DNA of 64,000 bases. It comes from Rhodococcus sp. 14-1411-2a (GTDB taxonomy: Bacteria > Actinomycetota > Actinomycetes > Mycobacteriales > Mycobacteriaceae). The DNA lies in contig NZ_NPGA01000018.1 of the NCBI RefSeq assembly GCF_002259485.1, positions 186,001-250,000 on the forward strand. Direction: 5' to 3'. A program made the position numbers and the translations under genes. Below, one piece after another: positions 24,973-33,708 of this stretch. Under the pieces are notes generated by a model. It did not search any database. It was not told the DNA's origin and saw only the letters and a program-made list of their open reading frames with translations. The stretch's first letter is position 1; every line of letters starts with the position of its first letter.

Positions 24973-26301
24973 TCAGGCCACGACTGTTGCGAACTGTTCG
25001 AGGAAGTAGTCGACGTCCGCCGTCTCGATGGTCAACGGTGGTCTGATCTTCAGGGTGTTTCCGTACAGGCCGGTGGCCGAGATCAAGACCCCGCGTTTCT
25101 TCATCGCGTTGACCACGCGTAGTGCCTCGGCCGGATCCGGTCGACCTGCAGTGCCGATGAATTCGACTCCGACGAACAATCCCGCACCCCGGACGTCCCC
25201 GATGGAATCGACGCGATCGGCGACCGTGCTCAGGCCTGCAAGCATGCGCTCACCCATCGCGGCCGAATTGGCCACCAAGTCCTCGTCTCGGATCACGTCC
25301 AGCACCGCTTGCGCCGCAGCGATGGTCACCGGATTGCCACCGAAGGTGTTGAAATAGCGCAGGTCTCGTCCGAACTGTTCCGCCAACGAGCTCTGCATCA
25401 CCAGTCCGGCGATGGGCATGCCGTTGCCCATCGGTTTGCCCATCGTGACGATGTCGGGCAGCAACCCGTGCCGCTCGAAGCCCCACATCGATGCGCCCAG
25501 CCGGCCGAATCCCGGCTGCACCTCGTCGGCGATCAACATCCCACCCGCAGCATTAACGACATCTGCCGCGGGCTTCAGGAAGGGTGTGGGCTCCGGCAAG
25601 ATCCCGTCGGAGGCGAAGATGGAGTCGATTAGCAAAGCCGCGATACCGATCCCGGACGAGGCCAGGTCGTCGATCTGCGCCTGCACCTGCTGGGCGAACC
25701 ACGTTCCCAGATCGCCCTCGACCCGGTACGCATCCGGTGCCGGAACTGTCCGCAACCACGGAGCGTCGCGAACGGACGCCGGACCCATCGACGGCGAACA
25801 AGCAGCCACATCCACAGTCCCACCGTGATAGGCACTTTCGGTGACGATGATGCCCTGGCGGCCGGCCGCGTGCCGTGCGATCCGGAGAGCGAGGTCGTTG
25901 GCCTCGGAACCGGTGCACGTGAACATCGCGGTGTCCAACCGGTCGGGGAAGGTGCCGACCAGATCCTCGGCGTAGCCGATCACCGCCTCGTGCAGATACC
26001 GGGTGTGCGTGTTGATCAACGACATCTGCCGGGTGACGGCCTCGACCACCCGAGGATGGCAATGCCCCACGCTGGCAACGTTGTTGTACATGTCGAGGTA
26101 TCGCGTGCCATCGGGGTCGAAGACATACACACCCTCGCCTCGTACCAACTCGAGCGGAGTCTCGTACATCAGGTGATAGGCAGGCCCGAGTACCCGCCTT
26201 CGGCGCTCGACCAGATCGAGCGTGCGGGTGCTGAGCCCCACGGCCGAGGATGCATCGAAACCGTTGACGCTCAGGGCCCCGACGCGATCGAGTGTGGTCA
26301 C
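24973..26301 (-). CDS. Class III PLP enzyme, ethanolamine-phosphate phospho-lyase-like
   Basis: A 442-aa class III aminotransferase-fold protein. FDPDGTRYLDMYNNVASVGH CHP resembles the opening of AGXT2L1-type phospho-lyases (NNVAHVGHCHP). CTGSEANDLALRIAR, DEVQPGFGRLG, and Lys289 in TMGKPMGNGMP as the PLP Schiff-base residue are all present. Two choline-kinase-like phosphotransferase genes precede it in the same operon, 1 nt apart. Phospho-lyases of this subgroup split O-phospho-amino-alcohols to aldehyde, ammonia and phosphate, so a kinase-lyase route for an amino alcohol is likely. An ordinary omega-aminotransferase is the alternative. It is the last gene of the operon. Confidence 0.85.
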   Translation of the reverse strand: MTTLDRVGALSVNGFDASSAVGLSTRTLDLVERRRRVLGPAYHLMYETPLELVRGEGVYVFDPDGTRYLDMYNNVASVGHCHPRVVEAVTRQMSLINTHTRYLHEAVIGYAEDLVGTFPDRLDTAMFTCTGSEANDLALRIARHAAGRQGIIVTESAYHGGTVDVAACSPSMGPASVRDAPWLRTVPAPDAYRVEGDLGTWFAQQVQAQIDDLASSGIGIAALLIDSIFASDGILPEPTPFLKPAADVVNAAGGMLIADEVQPGFGRLGASMWGFERHGLLPDIVTMGKPMGNGMPIAGLVMQSSLAEQFGRDLRYFNTFGGNPVTIAAAQAVLDVIRDEDLVANSAAMGERMLAGLSTVADRVDSIGDVRGAGLFVGVEFIGTAGRPDPAEALRVVNAMKKRGVLISATGLYGNTLKIRPPLTIETADVDYFLEQFATVVA

Positions 26302-26302
26302 C

Positions 26303-27253
26303 TCACAACCCCTGCAGCCAGAATGCCCAACGTGGATCCGCCATTTTCATCCGCGCTCGGGCAAGCTTCCAGGTTCCGTACTTGTGGTAGTCGAAATCCC
26401 ATGCGGTGCTGAGCTTGTGGTTCATGCAGCCCCACAGCCCCCATTTGACGTCGGCGAGTGCGCTGCACACCTGTACGCGAGAGATCATCGACCACTCGGC
26501 TTTGCCGTAGAACTCTTCGATCAGCTCCATGGTCTGTTGCTCGCCGTAAAACATCTCGGTGATCATGACGGCCAGCTCGTAGGCGCGGTCGTTGTTCGAC
26601 GCGAACTCGTAGTCCACCAATTTCATCGGCAGGCCGTCTCCGATGAGGATGTTGCCCGGCATCGGGTCGTTGTGACACGCAACCAGATCCAAGCCGGACG
26701 CCATCATCGCGTTCTTCGCCTGCCCGTACTCCGCGAGAATCACCTCGGCGTCGCGCGGCAATCGCACGCCGAGTTCGGCTACCTGATCGAGGTGTTCGTC
26801 GATCATGTCGAAAATCGTCTTCGTGATGCTGAGCTTGCTTCCCGAATGTAGTACGCGATACAGATCGATCATGCCCAGGGGAATCTCGGGGCGCTTGAGG
26901 TCCCCGTTGGTACACGCCCGATAGCCTTCGAGGAACTCGATCACCTCCACGCCGGTCACCGGGTCGAACAGCACCACCTCGGGTCCGATATCCAAAGCAC
27001 CTGCGCGACGGGCAGCTTCGTTGGCCAGCGACCGATCGATGAACGAATCCGTTCCGGCACCGGGAAGTTTCATGAAGTAGCGCTTCGGTTTTCCCTCGAC
27101 GGTGATGCGCCAATTGCTGTTCATCAACCCTCCGGGTACCGGGGTATAGGTGATGTTCAGTCCCTCCCACTCCGCAACGGCAGCCAGGGCTTTCTCCACC
27201 TGCCGCTCGGGTTCGGTGCGGGCAGATCCCAGTGCGATCTCGTTCATGGCCAC
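26303..27253 (-). CDS. Choline/ethanolamine-kinase-like phosphotransferase
   Basis: A 316-aa protein kinase-fold phosphotransferase. NITYTPVPGGLMNSNWRIT is the choline-kinase type glycine-rich start, RYFMKLPG carries the ATP-binding Lys. The Brenner motif LVACHNDPMPGNIL gives the catalytic Asp, and MKLVDYEFASNNDRAYELA the metal-binding Asp and the YEFA motif of choline/ethanolamine kinases. Stop and start of neighbours lie 1 nt apart. With the second kinase upstream and the phospho-lyase-like enzyme downstream it probably phosphorylates an amino alcohol. The exact substrate is unknown. Confidence 0.88.
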   Translation of the reverse strand: MAMNEIALGSARTEPERQVEKALAAVAEWEGLNITYTPVPGGLMNSNWRITVEGKPKRYFMKLPGAGTDSFIDRSLANEAARRAGALDIGPEVVLFDPVTGVEVIEFLEGYRACTNGDLKRPEIPLGMIDLYRVLHSGSKLSITKTIFDMIDEHLDQVAELGVRLPRDAEVILAEYGQAKNAMMASGLDLVACHNDPMPGNILIGDGLPMKLVDYEFASNNDRAYELAVMITEMFYGEQQTMELIEEFYGKAEWSMISRVQVCSALADVKWGLWGCMNHKLSTAWDFDYHKYGTWKLARARMKMADPRWAFWLQGL

Positions 27254-27254
27254 C

Positions 27255-28190
27255 TCAGATGTTCCGTACTCGGTCGTCGAAATGGGGGTCGCGAAGTCCA
27301 GCGCGCGCCCTCAGGAACTGCCAATCGGAGAACTTCGAGTATTCGTGCGTCCCCGGCCTCATCGCGTCCGCATACGAGCCGATGAGGGCCCACCGCAGGC
27401 AGTCGGCGATGCCGTAGATGCGGGCGCGATCGAACAACGCACTGTCGAACGACCCCCACATCATCTCGAACACCTCACATGCGTCGGTGTCGAACGGGCG
27501 GATCTCGGCGAGCAACGCACCGATGTCCTGCAGCGGATCCATCAGCGCCGCAACGTCCCAGTCGACGAGCCGCATGCTGCCGTCGTCGAGCACCAGGACG
27601 TTGGAGACATTGCCGTCGCCGTGGCATGGCACCGCGTCGACGCCGGCGCTCTCGATCCGCGCTTCGGCTGGTCCGAGAGTGCGCAGCATCCAGTCGAAGT
27701 CGGCCGGTAATGCGCCGCCGACCCGCTCGACCAGGGCTCGCACATGCGCCAGGTCCTCGAACACCGACGCACGTCTGGTGATTCCGCTGAGCCGGTGAAC
27801 GGAGGTCCGCAATACCACGAGCTTTTCGATGTTCGCATCCTCGTCGAACAGATCGAGCGTTGCGGTCGAACAGAGTCCGGTGAAATCCTCCATCACCAGC
27901 ACACCGGACGCTGCGTCGGAGAAGAAGACAGCGGGGCCGATGCCCGCGTCACCGGCCGCGGTGGCAGCGGAGAATGTTGCTGCGATATCGATGTAGTCGC
28001 GGGCATGCGGTTCCATCACCTTCACGTATGCGGCCGACCCTGCCCCCGAGTCCGCAACCTCGGCCCGCGCCGAATAGCGCTCGGAGTCCGCGCCCCACCA
28101 ACTGGGGCTCGCCATGGTGGTACTGGGGTCCAACGTCAATTCGCCCGAGGCCCAGATACCCAACTCGCTCAATGTCTCTCGCACGGTCAT
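27255..28190 (-). CDS. APH/choline-kinase-superfamily phosphotransferase
   Basis: A 311-aa kinase-fold protein. YVKVMEPHARDYIDIAATFS holds the ATP-binding Lys, FFSDAASGVLVMEDFTG the hinge, VPCHGDGNVSNVLVLDDGSM the Brenner motif with catalytic Asp, and LVDWDVAALMDPLQDIGALL the metal site. It differs clearly from the neighbouring kinase at 26303-27253, so the two are not recent duplicates and may act on different substrates or form a heteromer. The ATG overlaps the TGA of the amidase gene. Aminoglycoside resistance is unlikely given the catabolic operon. Confidence 0.85.
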   Translation of the reverse strand: MTVRETLSELGIWASGELTLDPSTTMASPSWWGADSERYSARAEVADSGAGSAAYVKVMEPHARDYIDIAATFSAATAAGDAGIGPAVFFSDAASGVLVMEDFTGLCSTATLDLFDEDANIEKLVVLRTSVHRLSGITRRASVFEDLAHVRALVERVGGALPADFDWMLRTLGPAEARIESAGVDAVPCHGDGNVSNVLVLDDGSMRLVDWDVAALMDPLQDIGALLAEIRPFDTDACEVFEMMWGSFDSALFDRARIYGIADCLRWALIGSYADAMRPGTHEYSKFSDWQFLRARAGLRDPHFDDRVRNI

Positions 28191-29596
28191 CCCAGTGCTC
28201 CGATCGTGTCAGCGGCCACAGCCGTCGGCCAATTCATCTCGAACTCACGTGTACCCTCGAGCCATTTCGTCAGCCGGAGCACCGCCTGATCTGCGAACCG
28301 CGGTCCTACGACCTGGATCCCGACGGGCATGTGTGCGCTGAAGCCGAAGCAGAGTGCCGAGGCAGGCTGGGCGGTCTGGTTGAACCACGCGGTGAAACTG
28401 CAGTGGCCCAATGGTTGTGCCGGGTCGAGGCCAACCTCTTCGGCCCCGAACCCCACCGTCGGAATGACCGGAGAGATGACGAAGTCGAACTCGGCCGTCT
28501 GCGCCCGAATCGTCTCCTGCGAGCGCATCACCGCATCGGTGTCGCGCGAGAACCGAGCCGCCGAATACCCTGCCGCCGCCGAGGCCCAGTCCGCCACCGC
28601 GGGCAAGACGTCCGATCGACGATCCTCGGGAATGGCCTCCCACTCCGTACGCGCACGAACCTGGAACAGGCGATCCAACGCCGGGTACGGATCGGCGCCG
28701 AAGATCGGCGGCATCTCGGTGACCACGGCACCCGATGCACTCAGTTGCATTGCTGCAGAACGCACCACGGCCTGTACGTCGTCGGAAACGGTGGGACCGT
28801 AGCCCATGTCCAGCATGACGCCGATGCGGAGTCCGGCAGGAGCCAGGCCCCCGCGTATGTCGGTGGTGTCCTCGTGGGGCAGGCTCCACGTGTCCCGTGG
28901 ATCGGGCCTCGAGATGACACCGTAGAGGTCGATGAGATCGTCGACGGTGCGCGCCATCGGACCGGCCGATCGCATGGTCGACGGAGCAGTATGCGGAATG
29001 CGGCCCTGCGTCGGCTTCAATGCGACGAGCCCGCAGTGTCCTGCAGGCAACCGCACCGACCCGGCGATATCGGAACCGACAGAACCGAAACCGATGCCCG
29101 ACGCCAACGACGCACCTGCACCTGCACTGGACCCGCCGGTGTTGCGCGAGAGGTCCCAGGGATTGCGGGTGACTCCGTACAGCGAGCTGACGCCGGCTGC
29201 CATCATCCCCATGTCGGGCATGGTCGTCTTCCCGACGATGACTGCACCGGCTTCCTTCAGTCGCGCAGCCGGTGGTGCGTCGACGGTCGACATCGGCAGG
29301 TCCGCATTCGCGGCGACGCCGTGCCGCCACGGCATCCCGATCGCATGGATGCTGTCCTTGATCGTCACCGGAATGCCGTCCAGGTCGCCCCGGGCACGAC
29401 CGGATACGAGTCGATCGGTCGCGGCCTGAGCTGCCGCACGTGCACCCGATTCATCGACGTACGCCATCGCATTGATCACGGGGTCTATGGCCGCCAGATG
29501 CTCCAGCGTGGCATCGAGCAGGTGCAGGGGTGTGGTCTCACCGGTGCCGAACGCCTCGCGAATCTCGGCGATCGTCTTCGTCAAGAGGGGATTCAT
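28187..29596 (-). CDS. Amidase-signature-family amidase
   Basis: A 469-aa amidase signature enzyme. The Ser-Ser-Lys triad is visible as Lys in GIPVTIKDSIHAIGMPW, the cis-Ser in NTGGSSAGAGASLASG, and the nucleophile Ser in VGSDIAGSVRLPA. The length is normal. The ATG at 29596 overlaps the stop of the M20 hydrolase gene (ATGA); upstream in-frame codons were rejected because they run into that gene. It hydrolyses a carboxamide. In this operon it could release an amine from an N-acyl amine, or deaminate a carboxamide derived from the pathway. The substrate is not readable. Confidence 0.9.
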   Translation of the reverse strand: MNPLLTKTIAEIREAFGTGETTPLHLLDATLEHLAAIDPVINAMAYVDESGARAAAQAATDRLVSGRARGDLDGIPVTIKDSIHAIGMPWRHGVAANADLPMSTVDAPPAARLKEAGAVIVGKTTMPDMGMMAAGVSSLYGVTRNPWDLSRNTGGSSAGAGASLASGIGFGSVGSDIAGSVRLPAGHCGLVALKPTQGRIPHTAPSTMRSAGPMARTVDDLIDLYGVISRPDPRDTWSLPHEDTTDIRGGLAPAGLRIGVMLDMGYGPTVSDDVQAVVRSAAMQLSASGAVVTEMPPIFGADPYPALDRLFQVRARTEWEAIPEDRRSDVLPAVADWASAAAGYSAARFSRDTDAVMRSQETIRAQTAEFDFVISPVIPTVGFGAEEVGLDPAQPLGHCSFTAWFNQTAQPASALCFGFSAHMPVGIQVVGPRFADQAVLRLTKWLEGTREFEMNWPTAVAADTIGALG

Positions 29597-30858
29597 CGAG
29601 TGCCTTTCGTGTCGGCGAGTTCGACGGGCAGGCCGACCCCGATATCGCCGCGCACCATGCGCGCGACCGTCTCGGCGAGCATCTTCACGCCGTCGAGTAG
29701 GTCGGTGTCGTGGGTGAGCTCCTTCTCGCTGTGCGATATGCCGTCGACGCTGGGGACGAACAGCATCACCGTCGGAACGACGTCCTTGAGATTCACCGAG
29801 TCGTGGCCGGCCATGGTGAGCATCCGTCGACACGACAATCCGAGGGCCTCGGCGGCTTCCTCGGCGAGTTCGACGCCCTCGATCTGGTAGCTCGTGGACG
29901 GACGCAGCGCCGAGGTGTCGATACTGACCCGCACCTCCCCGTCGGCGTTCACGGAATCGATTGCTGCAAGCATCTTCTCGTGGGCCTGCTCGAGAATCTC
30001 GGGATCGGAGGACCGGATGTCGATGGCCATGGTGACCTTCGACGGCACGACGATGGGGGAGTTGGGTTCGACGTCGAACTCGCCGACCGAGGCCAGCAGC
30101 GCCTGTTCCGGAAACTGGGTCGTGAGATCGCGGGCAGCGAGCACGATGCGGGATGCGCCGACCAACGCGTCGTGACGCAGGGCCATATGAGTTGCGCCGG
30201 TGTGCGACTGCTCGCCGTGCACGGTGATCGAGTACTTCCGCGCGGCCCAGTTGGCGGTGACGATGCCGATCGTCGTGCCTGTGCTCTCGAGGATGGGACC
30301 CTGTTCGATGTGGATCTCGGCGTAGGAGGCGGCCTCGGGAGCGGAATCATTGCCGTGGAAACCGATATCGGACAAAGCATCCCGCACGCTGACACCACTA
30401 CGGTCGGTGACCTTCAGGATGTCGTCGGCCTCGAACTTGCCGATGAAGACCCCGCTTCCCATCAAGCTGGGCGAGAAGCGGGAGCCTTCCTCGTTGAACC
30501 AGTTCACCACCGCAAGGTTGAATTGTGGTGCGACCGAGCCACGTTCGACGCACTCGGCGACCTCGTACGCAGCGTGGGCTGCGGCGAGGACCCCGTAGGC
30601 CCCGTCGTACTTCCCGGCGGTCGGCTGACTGTCGAGATGCGAACCGACGAGGACGTACGGTGCGCCTGGCGCAAATTCCACGGTGCCGTACATGTTTCCC
30701 ACCGCGTCGACAGTGGTGGTGAAGCCGTGCCGGTCGAACCAGTCGGCGAGGAACCGCCTGGTTCGACCGTCGTCCGCGGTTGCTGCCTCGCGGTGCACAC
30801 CACCGGCGGCGGTGGCACCGAACTGCGACATAGCGGTGAAGTCGTCGAGAAATGTCAC
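29593..30858 (-). CDS. M20-family N-carbamoyl-amino-acid/allantoate amidohydrolase
   Basis: A 421-aa two-metal amidohydrolase. GSHLDSQPTAGKYDGAYGVL contributes the first metal His/Asp residues, VNWFNEEGSRFSPSLMGSG the Glu pair, EIHIEQGPILE the third set, and MAGHDSVNLKD the final His. This is the AllC/HyuC/beta-ureidopropionase branch of M20. GTG at 30858 is 2 nt after the symporter stop. Such enzymes cleave carbamoyl or formyl groups from amino acid nitrogens. Here it may act on an N-carbamoyl or N-acyl intermediate of amine breakdown; uncertain. Confidence 0.88.
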   Translation of the reverse strand: MTFLDDFTAMSQFGATAAGGVHREAATADDGRTRRFLADWFDRHGFTTTVDAVGNMYGTVEFAPGAPYVLVGSHLDSQPTAGKYDGAYGVLAAAHAAYEVAECVERGSVAPQFNLAVVNWFNEEGSRFSPSLMGSGVFIGKFEADDILKVTDRSGVSVRDALSDIGFHGNDSAPEAASYAEIHIEQGPILESTGTTIGIVTANWAARKYSITVHGEQSHTGATHMALRHDALVGASRIVLAARDLTTQFPEQALLASVGEFDVEPNSPIVVPSKVTMAIDIRSSDPEILEQAHEKMLAAIDSVNADGEVRVSIDTSALRPSTSYQIEGVELAEEAAEALGLSCRRMLTMAGHDSVNLKDVVPTVMLFVPSVDGISHSEKELTHDTDLLDGVKMLAETVARMVRGDIGVGLPVELADTKGTR

Positions 30859-30860
30859 GG

Positions 30861-32423
30861 TCAGATCTTTTCCGGTGCGGGGTTGGTGGCCAGTTCTTCG
30901 ATCTGGTCCTCGAAGGACAGGTCGACCGGTGCCGTGCGGGTAGGACGCTTGCCGACCTCGAACATCTCGTCGACGCGGGCCTTCTCCTCGGCCGTGGTTC
31001 CGGTGGCCTTGGAGACGATGAGGAACACGGCCAGGTTGACGGCCATGCCGACGACGCCACCTGTGAGGCTGCCGAGCCCGACGATGTCGTCCGGGAAGAT
31101 GGCGGTGAGCACCAGTGCGACGGTGAAGCCGGAGATCATTCCGGCGACTGCGCCCTTACCGTTGCCGCCTCGCCAGAAGATGCCCAGGAACAGTGGAATG
31201 GCAAGCTGCACAACGCCTTGGTACGAGATCTGCGCGAGGAGTTGCAGGCGTGTCATGTTGAAGGTGGCGTAGGCGACGATGGCCGCCGCTGCCATGAACG
31301 CGAGCATGCTCGTCTTGGCCACCTTGGTGAGCTGGCTGTCGGTGAGCTTGCGCTTGTCGGAGTTGACGATGTCGTTGGCGATCTGCAGTCCGCAGACCTG
31401 CACGCTGCCGTCGATGTGGCCCATGGACGCGGCGAACACCATGGTGGCGGCGAGCCCCAGAAGCCAGGTCCCGCCGTAGCTTTCGGCAATGGTGAACCAG
31501 CCGGTCTGCGGCGAGTCGGCGACGGCGGGAATGACCGTGCCGGCGATGCCGACGAGCATGAGCAGGGAGTAGAAGACGCCGGAGATCAGCACGGTGCGGA
31601 TGGTGCCGGACTTGACTGCGCGGACACTGGATGCGGTGTAGATGCGCTGGAAGCTCGTCGGCCAACACAACGATCCGACGACACCGGTGAAGATGAGCGC
31701 GAAGAGGTAGAACGGGCCGTAGGAGTCGCCGTCGCCGGGAACGCGCAGGTACTCGTCGGCGACGTCTCCGAGGGTCGAGAAGCTGATCGGACCGCCGGCG
31801 ACACCGGACAGCAGAATCAGACACAGTGCCGCAGAGAAGACGTAGGCGACCAGACCTTGGAACATGTCGGTCATGATGAGGCCGCGCATGCCCATCTTGA
31901 CGGTCCAGTACTGGCGGATGACGATGACCGCCAGGCCGACGAACAGGCACGTGGTGACCGACCACGCTCCGGCACTGGCGATCTGGAAGACCTCGCCGAG
32001 TGCCTGCATGCCGAGGACCACCCAGGGGAAGAGCGAGACGATACCGATGACGCTGGCGACGATCTTGGTGCCGCGCGAGTTGAAGCGCAGGCCCAGCAGA
32101 TCGGGCTGTGAACGGAGGTTGTACTTCGCTCCCCATCGCCAAGCGCGGGTGGCCATGAAGTACATCATGGCGACACCGAGGCTGGAGTAAGCGAGGCCGT
32201 ACAGGCCGAATACGCCTGCGCCGCTGGCAAGTCCGAAGAACGCGATGAACACCGAGCCCGGCCACCACGAGTTGACGTAGCTCATCGCGACGTACCAGGG
32301 GCCGTAGCTGCGACCGCCCACCGAGTACTCGTCGAACGTGGGGGAGGTCTTCTGTTGGGTGGTGTAGAGGATGAAGATGACGACGGCGTAGAAGACGCCG
32401 AGCATTCCCAGCATGATCAACAT
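30861..32423 (-). CDS. Sodium:solute symporter (SSS family)
   Basis: A 520-aa polytopic membrane protein of the SSS family. The start GMLGVFYAVVIFILYTTQQK is TM1, then DEYSVGGRSYGPWYVAMSYV is the SSS signature preceding TM2. Further markers are LLGLRFNSRGTKIVASVIG, QRIYTASSVRAVKSGTI and FAASMGHIDGSVQVCGLQIA. Around thirteen helices can be counted. The cytosolic C-terminus EEKARVDEMFEVGKRPTRTA is hydrophilic. It follows a 95-aa two-helix protein by 1 nt, the common arrangement in two-component SSS carriers. It is the presumed Na+-driven importer of the operon's amine or amide substrate. Confidence 0.92.
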   Translation of the reverse strand: MLIMLGMLGVFYAVVIFILYTTQQKTSPTFDEYSVGGRSYGPWYVAMSYVNSWWPGSVFIAFFGLASGAGVFGLYGLAYSSLGVAMMYFMATRAWRWGAKYNLRSQPDLLGLRFNSRGTKIVASVIGIVSLFPWVVLGMQALGEVFQIASAGAWSVTTCLFVGLAVIVIRQYWTVKMGMRGLIMTDMFQGLVAYVFSAALCLILLSGVAGGPISFSTLGDVADEYLRVPGDGDSYGPFYLFALIFTGVVGSLCWPTSFQRIYTASSVRAVKSGTIRTVLISGVFYSLLMLVGIAGTVIPAVADSPQTGWFTIAESYGGTWLLGLAATMVFAASMGHIDGSVQVCGLQIANDIVNSDKRKLTDSQLTKVAKTSMLAFMAAAAIVAYATFNMTRLQLLAQISYQGVVQLAIPLFLGIFWRGGNGKGAVAGMISGFTVALVLTAIFPDDIVGLGSLTGGVVGMAVNLAVFLIVSKATGTTAEEKARVDEMFEVGKRPTRTAPVDLSFEDQIEELATNPAPEKI

Positions 32424-32424
32424 G

Positions 32425-32712
32425 TCATTCTCCAGTCAGCGGTGCGGTAGCGGGGAGGAGATCCTCGTCGAGTTCGCCGCGGATGTCCTCGACGATGTAG
32501 AGACCCCAGAGAGTGAGTCCTAGAACGACTCCGTTGATCAGCCAGTACATGATGGCGAACGGAATGCCGAGAATCTCGTAGCGAATGCCACTGCCCCACA
32601 TGTACAGCGGGGGGAACAGTGCGAAGAGCAGAGCGAGAGCGTAGATACCGCCGAAGAACGTCATGATGCTCTTTCGGCTCAGGCCGCGAATGTACTCTTT
32701 CATGTGCGTCAT
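32425..32712 (-). CDS. Small two-helix partner subunit of the SSS symporter
   Basis: A 95-aa membrane protein. KSIMTFFGGIYALALLFALF and PFAIMYWLINGVVLGLTLWG are the two membrane helices, separated by PPLYMWGSGIRYEILG; the tail EDIRGELDEDLLPATAPL is acidic and cytosolic. Size, helix count and position directly before an SSS gene match small partner proteins of the DUF3311/DUF485 kind. ATG at 32712 overlaps the end of the phosphatase gene by 4 nt. Its role is probably assembly or activity of the symporter. Confidence 0.82.
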   Translation of the reverse strand: MTHMKEYIRGLSRKSIMTFFGGIYALALLFALFPPLYMWGSGIRYEILGIPFAIMYWLINGVVLGLTLWGLYIVEDIRGELDEDLLPATAPLTGE

Positions 32713-33473
32713 CCTTGGTTGACTATTTTGAGAACCGAGTCGTGAATTGCGCCGTTGGTCGCAATCCCGTTGCCTTTGTCGAAGTCTCGCGCTCCGTCGA
32801 GCGAGGTGAACGTGCCGCCGGCTTCCTCGATGATCACCGGCATGGGGGCGAGATCGTAGATCTGCGTCGTGTAGTCGACCACCGCGTCGGCCTGGCCGCT
32901 CGCGACCATCATGTAGCCGTAGGCGTCGCCCCACGTCCTCAGCACGGCACCCGTGGCGTGGAGGTCGACGATGGTATCCGGGTGCCAGTCCTCGAGCCAG
33001 GTTGCCATCACATAGGCACCGTCCAGATCGGTTCTGGTCGAAACATGTACCTGCTCACCGTTTTTCCAGCACCCCTTGCCGCGCTCGGCGTGCATGAGGA
33101 TGTCTGCGCTGGGTAGGTTGATGACGCCGAAGACGATCTGCTCGCCTTCTTCTAGCGCAATCAGGTTGGCGTACAACGGAACTCCGTGCACGAACGACTT
33201 GGTACCGTCGATCGGGTCGACGATCCATCGGTAGTCGGACGTGCCACTGGTTTCACCGAACTCCTCCCCGAGAAAGCCGTCGGCGGGGAAGTGCTCGGCG
33301 ACGCCGGCTCTGATGTGCGTCTCGATGTCGCGATCCGCTTGTGTAACAGGGGAACCGTCCTGTTTCTGTTCGACGGTGAGGGCTGAGGTGTCGAACCAGC
33401 GACGAGCGATCTCGCCCGCCGAGCGGGCGAGCTCCACGCCGAGAGCGGCGCGTGCCGACCTGGAATCCTCCAC
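32709..33473 (-). CDS. Inositol-monophosphatase-family phosphatase (HisN-like)
   Basis: A 254-aa Mg2+-dependent phosphatase. GFLGEEFGE supplies the metal-binding Glu, WIVDPIDGTKSFVHGVPLYA the DPxDGT motif and YDLAPMPVIIEEAGGTF the C-terminal Asp motif. The N-terminal SPVTQADRDIETHIRAGVAE is typical of the histidinol-phosphatase/inositol-phosphatase group. GTG at 33473 is chosen because GAAGGG lies about 9 nt upstream; a TTG 45 nt further up lacks an RBS. It is the first gene of the eight-gene minus-strand operon and lies just behind the operator-like site at 33527-33542. In this setting it may dephosphorylate a phosphorylated intermediate made by the operon kinases. Confidence 0.88.
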   Translation of the reverse strand: MEDSRSARAALGVELARSAGEIARRWFDTSALTVEQKQDGSPVTQADRDIETHIRAGVAEHFPADGFLGEEFGETSGTSDYRWIVDPIDGTKSFVHGVPLYANLIALEEGEQIVFGVINLPSADILMHAERGKGCWKNGEQVHVSTRTDLDGAYVMATWLEDWHPDTIVDLHATGAVLRTWGDAYGYMMVASGQADAVVDYTTQIYDLAPMPVIIEEAGGTFTSLDGARDFDKGNGIATNGAIHDSVLKIVNQG

Positions 33474-33526
33474 GGTGTTGCACCCTTCGGTAGATGTTGC
33501 GTTCTCGGGTAGGTGCAACGATGGGC

Positions 33527-33542
33527 GTAGACCATTTCTGGT
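33527..33542 (-). promoter_or_regulatory. UTRA-GntR operator-like site, copy 1
   Basis: GTAGACCATTTCTGGT on the plus strand, with ACCA and TGGT as inverted arms. An identical 16-bp copy stands at 36901-36916 in front of the amine oxidase operon, 3.4 kb away. Both lie about 45-70 nt upstream of the first start codon of a minus-strand operon. The HutC-type regulator encoded between them at 33709-34488 is the natural candidate to bind. This copy also lies in the divergent region upstream of the regulator gene, so it may give autoregulation. Confidence 0.7.
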
Positions 33543-33708
33543 TTTCTCGTCGATACGTGAACGTCGTGTAACGCGTGACCTGGTTGCGGGTCATAGGACA
33601 CCCGCCGTGTTAATCGTGCGTTAATGCCCAGGTCGAGGGGTGTTGCTCGGGCCTGATTGAAGATTGAATGGGCTTCTGCAGTCGTGACGAGTGAATCGAG
33701 GTGATTCG

